A stretch of 64,000 bases of DNA from Enterococcus raffinosus. GTDB lineage: Bacteria; Bacillota; Bacilli; Lactobacillales; Enterococcaceae. Below the pieces are notes generated by a model, which did not search any database, was not told where the DNA came from, and saw only the letters and a program-made list of their open reading frames with translations. The DNA lies in the NCBI RefSeq assembly GCF_001886185.1, contig NZ_JXLA01000019.1, positions 17,242 through 81,241 of the forward strand, written 5' to 3'. Position numbers and translations under genes: made by a program. Shown piece by piece: positions 44,326 to 53,803 of the stretch (within the stretch, counting starts at the first letter, position 1; every line of letters starts with the position of its first letter).

Positions 44326-44907
44326 ATGAATTTACCCAATAAATTGACTGTCATTCGAATCTTTATGATTCCAGTGTTCATGATCGTTGTTCTAGCCCCA
44401 TGGGACTGGGGAACATTACAAATCGGAAATACGAGTTTAGCGGTGACCCAGCTAGTCGGAGCGATAATTTTCGCGGTAGCCAGCTACACGGATCATCTAG
44501 ATGGTAAAATTGCCAGAGCACGCGGCTTAGTCACGAACTTTGGAAAGTTCGCGGATCCGTTAGCGGATAAAATGCTCGTGATGACAGCCTTCATTATTTT
44601 AGTAGAGCAAGGCAAAGCCCCTTCATGGGTGATTGCTATCATCGTTTGTCGTGAATTAGCAGTAACGGGTTTGCGTTTATTGATCGTAGAGCAGGGCGGC
44701 GGTGTTATGGCTGCAGCCATGCCTGGAAAAATTAAGACAGCGACACAAATGGTAGGAATCGTATTGCTTTATCTAAATAATGTTCCCTTCAATTTTATTG
44801 GTATTCCAATGGATCAGATTATGTTGTACATCTGCCTATTCTTTACAATCTATTCAGGTTACGATTACTTTGCTAAAAACACATCGATCTTCAAAGGTTC
44901 GATGTAA
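44326..44907 (+). CDS. pgsA: CDP-diacylglycerol-glycerol-3-phosphate 3-phosphatidyltransferase
   Basis: A 193-residue membrane enzyme with the CDP-alcohol phosphotransferase motif D-G-x2-A-R-x8-G-x3-D-x3-D (DGKIARARG...GKFADPLAD). It makes phosphatidylglycerol phosphate, the first step to phosphatidylglycerol, which MprF (encoded later in the same window) modifies. TAGGAGG precedes the ATG. Confidence 0.95.
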   Translation: MNLPNKLTVIRIFMIPVFMIVVLAPWDWGTLQIGNTSLAVTQLVGAIIFAVASYTDHLDGKIARARGLVTNFGKFADPLADKMLVMTAFIILVEQGKAPSWVIAIIVCRELAVTGLRLLIVEQGGGVMAAAMPGKIKTATQMVGIVLLYLNNVPFNFIGIPMDQIMLYICLFFTIYSGYDYFAKNTSIFKGSM

Positions 44908-44915
44908 TAAGAAAT

Positions 44916-44947
44916 GGAACGATGCTTTCGGTGTCGTTCTTTTTTTG
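44916..44947 (+). terminator. Intrinsic terminator after pgsA
   Basis: GAACGA (44917-44922) pairs with TCGTTC (44934-44939), followed by seven T. Confidence 0.75.
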
Positions 44948-45087
44948 CGTATGTTTGAAGAAAACATCGAGATAAAAAGCGACTTTGTCGGGTGTGACAG
45001 TAAATAAGTTTGCCAATCACTCCTTAAATTTAGCGTTTTCTGGTATAGTTGAGGAAAAATGGCGTATGTTAAGAAAGAAGAGAGAAA

Positions 45088-46335
45088 ATGAGAGCAGAAA
45101 TTATTGCCGTAGGTACGGAACTTTTATTAGGACAGGTCGTAAATACAAATGCGACATTCTTATCAGAGAAATTAGCGGATATGGGGATCGAGGTTTATTT
45201 CCACACAGTCGTAGGGGATAATCCTCAACGATTGGAAGAGTTGCTTCAATTAGCAGATACTCGCAGTGAATTGATCATTTTATGTGGTGGTTTGGGACCG
45301 ACAGATGATGATTTAACCAAAAATGTATTGGCGGATCATGTAGGGGTACCACTGGTTCAAAATACAGAAGGGCTAGAAGCATTAAATGCGTTCTTTGCGC
45401 AGCGTCAAAGCACTATGACGCCGAATAACTTAAGGCAAATCGAAACTCTCCAAGATGGCATTCCTTTACCGAATCGGACAGGACTAGCAATCGGCTGCTT
45501 ATATAAAGGGGAGAAAAACAATTACATTCTACTACCAGGGCCACCTAGTGAATTGAAGCCGATGTTTTTGGAGCAAGCACGTCCATTACTAGAAAAAGAA
45601 TTTCCAACAACGGAAAAATTAACTTCACGTGTGTTACGTTTCTTCGGAATCGGAGAATCAAAACTAGTGACAGATTTGGCAGAAATGATCGAACAGCAAT
45701 CAAATCCAACGATTGCACCTTATGCGAAGCCGAACGAAGTCACGTTGCGGATCACTGCGAAGACAGAGGATGAGCTTTCAGCCAATGCTCTATTGGATCA
45801 GACAGAGGCTGAAATCATGGCTAAAGTCGGCGAATTCTTTTACGGCTATGGAGAAGAAAATAGCTTAGTTGAAGTCGTTGTTGATCTACTAAAGGAAAAC
45901 AATTTAAGTATCACGGCGGCAGAAAGTTTGACTGCTGGGGAGTTCCAAGCAACGCTGGGGACAATTTCAGGTGTTTCTGAAGTCTTTCCTGGAGGCTTTG
46001 TCACCTATTCTAAGGAAACAAAAGTAAGCTTCTTAGGGATCGATTCTGCGCTGCTAGACCGTGTTGGTGTAGTTAGTGAAGAATGTGCAAAAGAGATGGC
46101 AGAAGCTGCACTGCGTCTTGCTGGAACAGATTATGCATTGTCCTTTACAGGTGTGGCTGGTCCTGATGAGTTAGAAGGAAAGCCGAAGGGAACAGTCTAT
46201 ATCGGATTGGCGCAAAAAGAGGGCGAGACCCTGATTACAGAAAATCATTTTACCCGTGACCGTTCGTATGTTCGCCATAGTTCAGTCATGAAGGGCTTAG
46301 ATATGCTGCGAAGAGCAATTCTAAACAAAAATTAA
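45088..46335 (+). CDS. cinA: CinA family protein (competence/damage-inducible)
   Basis: A 415-residue CinA. The N-terminal COG1058 domain begins [16 protein letters not shown], the C-terminal CinA (nicotinamide mononucleotide amidase-like) domain has [16 protein letters not shown] and SFTGVAGPD. It precedes recA, as in Bacillus and Streptococcus where the two may be co-transcribed. The RBS is weak (AGAAGAGAG). Confidence 0.94.
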   Translation: MRAEIIAVGTELLLGQVVNTNATFLSEKLADMGIEVYFHTVVGDNPQRLEELLQLADTRSELIILCGGLGPTDDDLTKNVLADHVGVPLVQNTEGLEALNAFFAQRQSTMTPNNLRQIETLQDGIPLPNRTGLAIGCLYKGEKNNYILLPGPPSELKPMFLEQARPLLEKEFPTTEKLTSRVLRFFGIGESKLVTDLAEMIEQQSNPTIAPYAKPNEVTLRITAKTEDELSANALLDQTEAEIMAKVGEFFYGYGEENSLVEVVVDLLKENNLSITAAESLTAGEFQATLGTISGVSEVFPGGFVTYSKETKVSFLGIDSALLDRVGVVSEECAKEMAEAALRLAGTDYALSFTGVAGPDELEGKPKGTVYIGLAQKEGETLITENHFTRDRSYVRHSSVMKGLDMLRRAILNKN

Positions 46336-46340
46336 AAATG

Positions 46341-46354
46341 CGAATGTTTGTTCG
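46341..46354 (+). promoter_or_regulatory. LexA box before recA
   Basis: CGAATGTTTGTTCG differs by one base in the core from CGAAC-N4-GTTCG. It lies between cinA and recA and predicts SOS control of recA. Confidence 0.65.
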
Positions 46355-46458
46355 TTTTTTGCTTGCTTTTTTGATTTCAAACCGATAAACTAGGGATATT
46401 GAAAAAGCAATAATGATGTGGAAAGCATATTTATTATAGGAAATAGGAGGATCAGCTA

Positions 46459-47508
46459 TTGGCAAATGATCGCAAGGCAGCTTTAGATGCTGCAATGAAG
46501 AAGATTGAAAAGAATTATGGTAAAGGTTCGATCATGAAGTTAGGTGAGAAGGTCGATCAACAAATTTCAACGATTCCGAGTGGCTCTTTGGCATTGGACG
46601 TTGCGTTAGGTGTTGGCGGGTACCCTCGCGGACGAATCATTGAAGTATACGGACCAGAAAGTTCTGGTAAAACAACGGTGGCATTACATGCCATCGCGGA
46701 AGTCCAAAAGCATGGTGGTACCGCAGCCTTTATCGATGCTGAACATGCGTTGGATCCTCAATACGCACAGCGTTTAGGTGTAAATATCGATGAGCTGCTG
46801 CTTTCACAGCCAGATACTGGTGAGCAAGGTCTAGAGATCGCTGATGCATTAGTTTCCAGTGGCGCTGTTGATATCATCGTTATCGACTCAGTAGCGGCTT
46901 TAGTACCGCGTGCCGAGATCGATGGAGAGATGGGAGACGCTCACGTTGGTTTGCAAGCACGTTTGATGTCTCAAGCGTTACGTAAGTTGTCTGGTTCGAT
47001 TAACAAAACCAAAACAATCGCGGTCTTCATCAACCAAATTCGTGAAAAAGTCGGCGTAATGTTTGGGAACCCTGAAACAACTCCTGGTGGACGCGCGTTG
47101 AAATTCTACGCAACAGTTCGTTTAGAAGTACGTCGTGCAGAGCAATTGAAGAATGGGACTGACATTGTCGGCAACCGCACGAAGATCAAAGTTGTTAAGA
47201 ACAAGGTAGCGCCGCCATTCAAGGTAGCCGAAGTCGATATTATGTACGGACTTGGGATTTCACAAGAGGGCGAATTGCTGGATATGGCTGTTGAACAAGA
47301 CATCATTGATAAGAGTGGTGCTTGGTATGGCTATAAAGAAGATCGTATCGGTCAAGGGCGTGAGAACGCGAAGAAATATTTGGCTGATCATCCAGAAATG
47401 ATGGCCGAAGTTGCTACTCGTGTCAGAGCTGCGTACGGTATTGGCGACGATGCGGCAGCAGCAGATGCTGAAGAAGCAGGACAAGAAGAATTGCCTTTAG
47501 ATGAATAA
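46459..47508 (+). CDS. recA: Recombinase RecA
   Basis: A 349-residue RecA with Walker [10 protein letters not shown] near residue 68, the MAW-type ISQPDTGEQ and a C-terminal acidic tail. The TTG start follows AGGAGG. The acidic tail is slightly extended with Ala and Asp. It is the central strand exchange protein. A LexA box upstream and a strong terminator downstream frame it. Confidence 0.98.
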   Translation: MANDRKAALDAAMKKIEKNYGKGSIMKLGEKVDQQISTIPSGSLALDVALGVGGYPRGRIIEVYGPESSGKTTVALHAIAEVQKHGGTAAFIDAEHALDPQYAQRLGVNIDELLLSQPDTGEQGLEIADALVSSGAVDIIVIDSVAALVPRAEIDGEMGDAHVGLQARLMSQALRKLSGSINKTKTIAVFINQIREKVGVMFGNPETTPGGRALKFYATVRLEVRRAEQLKNGTDIVGNRTKIKVVKNKVAPPFKVAEVDIMYGLGISQEGELLDMAVEQDIIDKSGAWYGYKEDRIGQGRENAKKYLADHPEMMAEVATRVRAAYGIGDDAAAADAEEAGQEELPLDE

Positions 47509-47516
47509 AAAACGAA

Positions 47517-47555
47517 AAACACTAATGACAAAATGAGTCATTAGTGTTTTTTTTC
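47517..47555 (+). terminator. Intrinsic terminator after recA
   Basis: AAACACTAATGAC pairs perfectly with GTCATTAGTGTTT, followed by eight T. Confidence 0.88.
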
Positions 47556-47751
47556 GCAGTATTTTGAAATAAATCAAAGCGCTTTATTTGTGGATTTAGC
47601 AAAAGAGAAATAAAGTTGACACGCTATCAGACAAACATTAGAATAAAGTTGTGTGACTCTCACACATATGCAAGTAGGCATATTGATAATTTGACATTCG
47701 TTTATCAAAAAACTACAGATAGGTAAATAAGATAGTACGGAGGTGGATTTA

Positions 47752-49308
47752 ATGTTAGTTCCTATTCTCCTCGCTATCATCGGTTTAATTGTCGGTCTTG
47801 GTTTGGGTTTCATGGTAGCAAAATCACGTCATGAAAAAGAAATTGATGGGGCACAAAACACAGCTAGAGGGATCATCACGCATGCTAATAAAGAAGCGGA
47901 AACCTTGAAGAAAGAAGCTTTGTTGGAAGCCAAGGAAGAAAACCAGCAGTATCGCGCACAAGTTGAAAGTGAGTTGAAAGAAAGCAGACAAGAATTAAAA
48001 TCGCAAGAAAATCGCTTGCTTCAAAGAGAACAGACTTTAGATCGTAAAGACGACTCTCTCGAGAAGCGTGAGCACTCACTGGAAGAAAAAGAAACAAAAA
48101 TCAGTGCTAGACAGCAATTAATTGACGAGCGAGAAAAAGATGTAGAACAACTGATTGAAGAACAACAAACAAAATTGGAACAAGTTGCTTCTTTAACGAA
48201 AGATGAAGCAAAAGAAGTAATTATGAAGAAGACGGAAGAGGAATTGAACCATGAGTTAACAGTAATGGTCAAGGAATCTGAGCAACGTGCGAAGGAAGAA
48301 GCCGATCGCAAAGCCAAAAATCTTTTGGCAATGGCTATCCAACGTTGCGGCGCTGATGCTGTTTCTGAAACGACTGTTTCGGTTGTTACATTGCCAAACG
48401 ATGAGATGAAAGGTCGCATCATTGGACGTGAAGGTCGGAATATTCGCACATTGGAAACATTGACGGGCATTGATTTAATCATCGATGATACGCCAGAAGC
48501 AGTCGTTCTATCCGGATTTGATCCAATCAGACGGGAAATTGCCCGTATGACGTTGGAAAAATTGATTCAAGACGGTCGGATTCATCCGGCACGGATCGAA
48601 GAAATGGTTGAAAAATCTCGTAAGGAAATGGATGAACGTATTCGTGAATATGGGGAACAGGCAGCCTTTGAAGTAGGCGCTCATACCTTGCATCCAGATT
48701 TGATCAAGATTTTAGGTCGTTTGCATTTCCGGACCAGCTATGGTCAAAATGTGTTGAATCACTCGATTGAAGTTGCCAAGTTGACCGGTGTTTTAGCTGC
48801 AGAGTTAGGTGAAAACGTTCAGTTAGCGCAACGGGCAGGCTTGCTGCATGATATCGGTAAGGCGCTGGATCATGAGATCGAAGGATCCCACGTTGAGATT
48901 GGTGCAGAACTTGCTGCCAAATATCGTGAAAATCCTGTTGTGATTAATGCAATTGCCTCTCACCACGGGGACACTGAAGCAACATCAGTCATCTCTGTTT
49001 TAGTAGCTGCTGCCGATGCAGTCTCCGCTGCTAGACCAGGCGCTCGTAGTGAATCATTAGAAAACTATATCCGTCGTTTAGAAAACTTAGAAAATATTTC
49101 GAATAGTTTTGACGGAGTAGACTCAAGCTTCGCCGTTCAAGCAGGACGTGAAGTTCGTGTAATGGTTAAACCAGAGGAAATCTCTGATTTAGATGCAACT
49201 CGTTTGGTTCGCGATATTCGTCGCAGAATCGAAGATGAACTGGATTATCCAGGGCACATAAAAGTAGTGGTTATTCGAGAAACACGAGCAACCGATTATG
49301 CAAAATAG
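47752..49308 (+). CDS. rny: Ribonuclease Y
   Basis: A 518-residue RNase Y: one N-terminal TM helix, a long coiled coil (about 25-195), a KH domain ([19 protein letters not shown]) and an HD domain with [10 protein letters not shown]. It initiates mRNA decay at the membrane. GGAGGTG precedes the ATG at 47752; a GTG three codons earlier is in frame. Confidence 0.96.
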   Translation: MLVPILLAIIGLIVGLGLGFMVAKSRHEKEIDGAQNTARGIITHANKEAETLKKEALLEAKEENQQYRAQVESELKESRQELKSQENRLLQREQTLDRKDDSLEKREHSLEEKETKISARQQLIDEREKDVEQLIEEQQTKLEQVASLTKDEAKEVIMKKTEEELNHELTVMVKESEQRAKEEADRKAKNLLAMAIQRCGADAVSETTVSVVTLPNDEMKGRIIGREGRNIRTLETLTGIDLIIDDTPEAVVLSGFDPIRREIARMTLEKLIQDGRIHPARIEEMVEKSRKEMDERIREYGEQAAFEVGAHTLHPDLIKILGRLHFRTSYGQNVLNHSIEVAKLTGVLAAELGENVQLAQRAGLLHDIGKALDHEIEGSHVEIGAELAAKYRENPVVINAIASHHGDTEATSVISVLVAAADAVSAARPGARSESLENYIRRLENLENISNSFDGVDSSFAVQAGREVRVMVKPEEISDLDATRLVRDIRRRIEDELDYPGHIKVVVIRETRATDYAK

Positions 49309-49310
49309 TA

Positions 49311-49335
49311 AAAAGCCTCCTATTGAGGCTTTTTC
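49311..49335 (+). terminator. Intrinsic terminator after rny
   Basis: AAAAGCCTC pairs with GAGGCTTTT across CTATT, then a T-rich run. Confidence 0.8.
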
Positions 49336-49465
49336 TTTTTGCCAGATGCAATCTATAAAAAATAACGAATTAATTTTTAAGGGAATCCTAAATTTAAAAG
49401 GATAGCTTCAAAGTAAGAATTCATTTAAAATAGAATACAAGAAAAGAAAGAATGGGAGTAGAAGG

Positions 49466-52027
49466 ATGACGACTATCAGTCGCTGGTTCAAACGCTATGC
49501 CACCTTGCTGAAGATCATTTTCTTCGGGATTGTTTTGTTTTTCGTCGCAAATCAGGTGAAAAATATCGCCCATGGAATGAGCTGGCAAACCGTTTGGCAA
49601 ACGATCAAACAACAGGATCAAAGGACATTATTAAGTATGTTTGGGATCGGCCTTTGCGGCGTTCTCCCCATGCTTTTATATGATCATGTGGCTATTACGA
49701 CGCTGGAAGCAGCGGGCAGGCCGCATATGAATCGAAGAGAATGGCTAGTTTCAGCCTGGACCACAAATACCATTAATAATCTGGCCGGTTTTGGCGGAGT
49801 CGTTGGGGTAAGTCTGCGATCAAGCTTTTACGGGAAGGGAATGGAGAAGAAGAAGGTATTAGCTGTGATTTCGAAGATCGCTATTTTCATGTTGGCGGGT
49901 CTTTCGATTATGGCCTTTATCACGTCTTTAGACTTGATCTTCTTTCGAACGCAAAATCCCTTTGTTCGTTACCGGTTTTGGTTATTAGCTGGCGGATTCT
50001 TTGCGCCGATTTTATTTGTTTTTGTTTACGGACGCCGCCGCACGATTTTTAAAGAGTTTCGCTTAAAGCAAATCCTTGAGTTGTACTTAGCATCTTTAGG
50101 CCAATGGCTAGGTGCTTTAGCTGTCTTTTTAATTGTAGGGTATCTCATGGGCGTGAAGTTAAACATTGGAGAAGTTTATCCGATGTTCGTAATTGCAACA
50201 GGCTTGGGAATGCTGACGATGGTTCCCGGAGGTGCAGGAACCTTTGATGTCATGATGATCTTAGGATTAGGGCATCTCGGATTGAATCAAAGTACCGCAG
50301 TTGTTTGGATTTTATTTTATCGAATCTTTTATTATTTACTGCCCTTTATAACGGGGATCGTCATTTTCTTGACCAACACAAGTGTCAAAATGAATCGTTA
50401 CTTTGATAATTTGCCGCGGCTGTTATCACAAAAAGTGGCGCATGTCTTTATGGTAAGTGCCGTTTATTTTGCAGGAATCATGATGATCTTGTTGTCAACG
50501 TTGACCAATCTATCGAACATTAGCCGGCTATTTCAAGTTTTATTGCCTTTTTCGTTTGATTTCTTGGATCAGACGCTGAACCTCTTGATCGGCTTTTTGC
50601 TGCTGGGGTTTGCTCGAGGCATTTCACAAAAGGTGAAGCGGGCATTTTGGCCGACGATTCTGCTACTGATTTTTGGGATCGTCAATACCGTGGCGCGGAC
50701 AGCATCGGTTCGTTTAATCGTAGTTTATCTAGTGATCTTGCTGATTGTTTGGATGTCTCGGAAGGAATTTTATCGGGAACGTTTTGTTTATTCTTGGGGA
50801 GCGTTGGCTTTTGATGGTATTCTGTTCGGCTTGCTCTTTATATTTTATGCAGTGGCAGGCTATCACAGTGGACAAATTTGGAGCACAGAACGCTTGTCGA
50901 TGAAATATTTCGCCTTTCCATCAGAAGAGATTTGGTTCTCTGGACTGATTGGCTTGATTTTATCTATTCTGTGTTTATCGATTCTTTATCAGTATTTGAC
51001 GCAAAGCGAAACAAAGCTTGGGGCGCCTTGGGATGAAAAACGGTTCAATTATTTGATTAGTCGCTATGGTGGGACACCAGCTAGTCATTATCTGCGGGTG
51101 TCCGGGTATCAGTATTTCTATTATCAAGAAAACGGCAATGATCAAATTCTTTTTGGCTTTCAAACGCGGGCCAATAAGTGTTTTGTTTTAGGAGACCCCG
51201 TAGGAAATCCGAAGAAATGGCAGGCGGCGACGTTTGCGTTTATGGAGCATGCCGATCGCTTGGGCTATCAATTAGCCTTTTATAAAATCTCTGAAGACTA
51301 TGTGCTGCTGTTACATGATCTTGGTTTCCATTTTGATAAGATTGGAGAAACTGGGGTGACAGATTTCACGGAACATAAGCTGGATGTTTTCTCAGATCGC
51401 TTTGAATTTAAGCGATTAACGAATGAAGGCTATCAATTCATCTATTTTGAAAGGCTTCCTGAAGAGGTATTTGATGAGTTGGAGGAGATATCGGATGAAT
51501 GGTTGAATGGAGAAAAGGAAAAATGTTTCTCTGTTGGACGTTTTGACCGTTCTTATATTGAGACCAGCAATGTCGGGATTGCTCGAGATCCGCAAAATCA
51601 AATTGTCGGTTTTATCACGGAGCAGCCCATCAACCAGGAAAAAGCCTCCTTTGATCTCCTGCGTTTTCGAAACGATGTTCCCAATGAATTACCGACGTTT
51701 TTAAAGCTTCATTTAATGGATGAGCTGAAAAAGCAAGGCTATGGGGAAGTTTATCAGGGGATGGCACCGCTAGCCAAGGTTGGAGAGACCTCTTTTGCCT
51801 TCTTAGGCGAACGAATCATGAACCTGATCTATAAATATGGTCATTCCATCTATGCCTTTCAACAAGTGGCGGAAGAAAAAACCATTTATGTCGATCAGTG
51901 GCGGCCGAGATATTTTGCTTATAGGAGAGACAGCAGCTTCCTGTTTTCTGCACTGCAATTATTGTTGCTGATCGGTCGCGGAAAAAACAAAGGTGTAACC
52001 ATTTCAGAGGAAATGATCGAGCTATAA
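49466..52027 (+). CDS. mprF: Lysyl-phosphatidylglycerol synthase MprF
   Basis: An 853-residue protein with an N-terminal flippase domain of about 14 TM helices (residues 1-510) and a C-terminal aminoacyl transferase domain (about 520-850) of the GNAT-like DUF2156 fold. It transfers Lys (or another amino acid) from tRNA to phosphatidylglycerol and flips it outward, lowering the negative charge and giving resistance to cationic peptides. The conserved MVPGGAGTFD segment near 253 is in the membrane domain. It stands alone between two terminators. Confidence 0.95.
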   Translation: MTTISRWFKRYATLLKIIFFGIVLFFVANQVKNIAHGMSWQTVWQTIKQQDQRTLLSMFGIGLCGVLPMLLYDHVAITTLEAAGRPHMNRREWLVSAWTTNTINNLAGFGGVVGVSLRSSFYGKGMEKKKVLAVISKIAIFMLAGLSIMAFITSLDLIFFRTQNPFVRYRFWLLAGGFFAPILFVFVYGRRRTIFKEFRLKQILELYLASLGQWLGALAVFLIVGYLMGVKLNIGEVYPMFVIATGLGMLTMVPGGAGTFDVMMILGLGHLGLNQSTAVVWILFYRIFYYLLPFITGIVIFLTNTSVKMNRYFDNLPRLLSQKVAHVFMVSAVYFAGIMMILLSTLTNLSNISRLFQVLLPFSFDFLDQTLNLLIGFLLLGFARGISQKVKRAFWPTILLLIFGIVNTVARTASVRLIVVYLVILLIVWMSRKEFYRERFVYSWGALAFDGILFGLLFIFYAVAGYHSGQIWSTERLSMKYFAFPSEEIWFSGLIGLILSILCLSILYQYLTQSETKLGAPWDEKRFNYLISRYGGTPASHYLRVSGYQYFYYQENGNDQILFGFQTRANKCFVLGDPVGNPKKWQAATFAFMEHADRLGYQLAFYKISEDYVLLLHDLGFHFDKIGETGVTDFTEHKLDVFSDRFEFKRLTNEGYQFIYFERLPEEVFDELEEISDEWLNGEKEKCFSVGRFDRSYIETSNVGIARDPQNQIVGFITEQPINQEKASFDLLRFRNDVPNELPTFLKLHLMDELKKQGYGEVYQGMAPLAKVGETSFAFLGERIMNLIYKYGHSIYAFQQVAEEKTIYVDQWRPRYFAYRRDSSFLFSALQLLLLIGRGKNKGVTISEEMIEL

Positions 52028-52101
52028 AAAGACGAGCCAAGTCTGAAGTCCATGCAGAAGTGAACACTTTTGCATGACAGCTTCAGCTAGCTCGTTTTTT
52101 T
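52025..52101. terminator. Terminator between mprF and hsp20
   Basis: A compound hairpin: GACGAGC pairs with GCTCGT at the base, inner stems CTGAAG/CTTCAG and ATGCA/TGCAT complete it, and T-runs follow. Both convergent genes can use it. Confidence 0.75.
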
Positions 52102-52104
52102 TAA

Positions 52105-52509
52105 TCAATCAATCGTAATCGCTTTGCCTTTTCGTTCTTCGTATTCTGCTTTTGGCAGTATTAAGGTAAGAACCCCATTTTCGAATTTCGCATTGATTTT
52201 TTCTTCAATAATATCTTTTACAGCAAATTGACGATGGTAGGCACTACTGGATCTCTCTCTGCGAACGAATCGACCATCGTCCTTGACTTCGTTTTCAGCC
52301 GTGTGTTCTGCATCAATTGAAAGGATATCGTTGTTGTAATGAACGGAAATTTCTGATTTATCAAAGCCTGGCAGATCCGCTTTGACTTCGTAATGATCAT
52401 CTAAATCGCGAATGTCCACGCTCATTTTTCGATCATCCCAAAACGTATTCATCAGCTTTCCAACCAAATCTTCTCCATCTAACCAATCATTTTTCGGTAG
52501 TAGATTCAT
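52105..52509 (-). CDS. Hsp20/alpha-crystallin family small heat shock protein
   Basis: A 134-residue small heat shock protein. The start MNLLPKNDWLDGEDL follows GGAGGAAG; a longer reading from 52554 lacks an RBS. The alpha-crystallin domain (about 35-130) contains the YEVKADLPGFDKSEI and ANFENGVLTLILPK-type segments (here AKFENGVLTLILPKAE). It is an ATP-independent chaperone. No CIRCE or CtsR box was seen upstream. Confidence 0.93.
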   Translation of the reverse strand: MNLLPKNDWLDGEDLVGKLMNTFWDDRKMSVDIRDLDDHYEVKADLPGFDKSEISVHYNNDILSIDAEHTAENEVKDDGRFVRRERSSSAYHRQFAVKDIIEEKINAKFENGVLTLILPKAEYEERKGKAITID

Positions 52510-52619
52510 ACAGCTTCCTCCTAATTCGTAATGAATAACCTTCTGACAACACATAAATACATTACAGACCGATTTCTTCTAACTTCATGGTAAAGCCTTA
52601 GGAGGAATTATTCAACTAA

Positions 52620-52678
52620 TTTAGGGTGGCTATGCTAGAATGAATTATCTATACATTTAGGATGGGCTATGATAGAAT
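52620..52678 (+). promoter_or_regulatory. Duplicated promoter-like element before ispE
   Basis: Two near-identical segments, TTTAGGGTGGCTATGCTAGAAT (52620-52641; differing by few bases) and its copy at 52656-52678, each end in TAGAAT, a -10 like hexamer. They are 36 bases apart and 30 bases before the RBS of ispE. Confidence 0.5.
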
Positions 52679-52709
52679 CGTCTAGTGAAAAATTTGAACG
52701 GGTGAGAAA

Positions 52710-53561
52710 ATGGAAATTATGGAGAAAGCCCCTGCGAAAATCAATTTGGGCCTCGACATTTTAGGCAAACGACCGGATGGGTTGCATGAGCTGGCGATGG
52801 TCATGGCGAGCATCGACCTAGCGGATCGTTTGTATTTGGAAGAAATTCCTGAAGATAGAATCATTATTGAGACCAACAAGGCTTTTTTACCCACGGATAA
52901 AAAGAATCATGTTTATGAAGCGTTGGAACTGGTTAAAGAACGCTTTGAAATAAAAAAAGGTCTGCGGGTTAAAATTCATAAAGAGATTCCCGTAGCAGCC
53001 GGTCTTGGCGGCGGCTCGACAGATTCTGCGGCGGCTTTGCGTGCAGTGAATCGTCTGTGGGATTTGGGGTTGTCCATTGAAGAAATAGCTAGCTTAGGTG
53101 CCGAAGTCGGTTCGGATGTTCCGTATTGTGTCTACGGGCAAACATCCTTGGTTGAAGGCTTCGGAGAGAAGGTCACGCCGATTGCACCGATGCCCCAATG
53201 CTGGGTCGTAGTAGTGAAACCACGAATGAGTGTTTCAACACGAACGATCTTTGCGCAAATTGTCATGGAAGATTTGTATCATCCGGATATTGCGGCACTT
53301 GTATCTGCGATTGAAGCAAATGATTATCAGAAAATGACGGAAAACTTAGGCAATTCTATGGAGGTCGTAACGATCAGAAAGCATCCAGTTATTCAGCAAT
53401 TGAAGGATCGGATGCTGAAATATGGTGCTGATGCTGCAATGATGAGCGGCAGTGGGCCGACCGTTTATGCCTTGTGCCACAAATACTCACGGGCGAAGCA
53501 TGTATTTAATGCATTGAAGGGCTTTTGTGAGGAAGTCTATCTTGTTCGCACGTTAAAATAG
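52710..53561 (+). CDS. ispE: 4-diphosphocytidyl-2-C-methyl-D-erythritol kinase-like GHMP kinase
   Basis: A 283-residue GHMP kinase with the N-terminal APAKINLGLDI, the PVAAGLGGGSTDSAAALR phosphate loop and GSGPTVYAL near the C terminus. It matches IspE. Enterococci make isoprenoids through mevalonate, so an ispE homologue here may have another role, as noted for several Gram-positive cocci; I keep the symbol by family. GGGTGAG precedes the ATG. Confidence 0.88.
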   Translation: MEIMEKAPAKINLGLDILGKRPDGLHELAMVMASIDLADRLYLEEIPEDRIIIETNKAFLPTDKKNHVYEALELVKERFEIKKGLRVKIHKEIPVAAGLGGGSTDSAAALRAVNRLWDLGLSIEEIASLGAEVGSDVPYCVYGQTSLVEGFGEKVTPIAPMPQCWVVVVKPRMSVSTRTIFAQIVMEDLYHPDIAALVSAIEANDYQKMTENLGNSMEVVTIRKHPVIQQLKDRMLKYGADAAMMSGSGPTVYALCHKYSRAKHVFNALKGFCEEVYLVRTLK

Positions 53562-53583
53562 ATCCCGCGGGGTCTATTTTTTG
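53556..53583 (+). terminator. Intrinsic terminator after ispE
   Basis: AAATAGATCCC pairs with GGGGTCTATTT (with one wobble), followed by T. Confidence 0.8.
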
Positions 53584-53670
53584 TGGAATGAAAAGGAATT
53601 GAAGATCTTTATAAAATAACAATGTAATAAAAATGAACCGGATACAGGTTTTGCTCTTCATATGAATGGT

Positions 53671-53691
53671 ATATCATCTATATTACGATTT
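53671..53691 (+). promoter_or_regulatory. Secondary Zur-like site
   Basis: The right half ATTACGATTT matches the Zur consensus perfectly, the left half only in about five of ten positions. It is 20 bases before the stronger Zur box. Confidence 0.4.
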
Positions 53692-53710
53692 AACAGCATT
53701 ATTTTGAGTT

Positions 53711-53731
53711 AAATCGTAATTTTTACGTTTT
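53711..53731 (+). promoter_or_regulatory. Zur box before adcA
   Basis: AAATCGTAAT-T-TTTACGTTTT matches the Bacillus Zur consensus AAATCGTAAT-n-ATTACGATTT at all but two positions. It ends just before a -35 element (TTGACG, 53735-53740), so Zur bound with zinc should repress adcA. Confidence 0.75.
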
Positions 53732-53734
53732 AAG

Positions 53735-53763
53735 TTGACGGATAGAAAAACATTTGTTAAATT
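53735..53763 (+). promoter_or_regulatory. adcA promoter
   Basis: TTGACG (53735-53740) and TAAATT (53758-53763) have a 17-base spacer and lie directly after the Zur box. Confidence 0.6.
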
Positions 53764-53803
53764 AATTCTTGTCTTAAAAAGAGAAGAGAAGGTGCGTATA
53801 TAA

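Noticed and set aside
47752..49308. Several long minus-strand frames opposite rny, mprF and other genes
   Set aside because: They are shadows of strongly coding plus-strand genes, lack ribosome binding sites and match no family.
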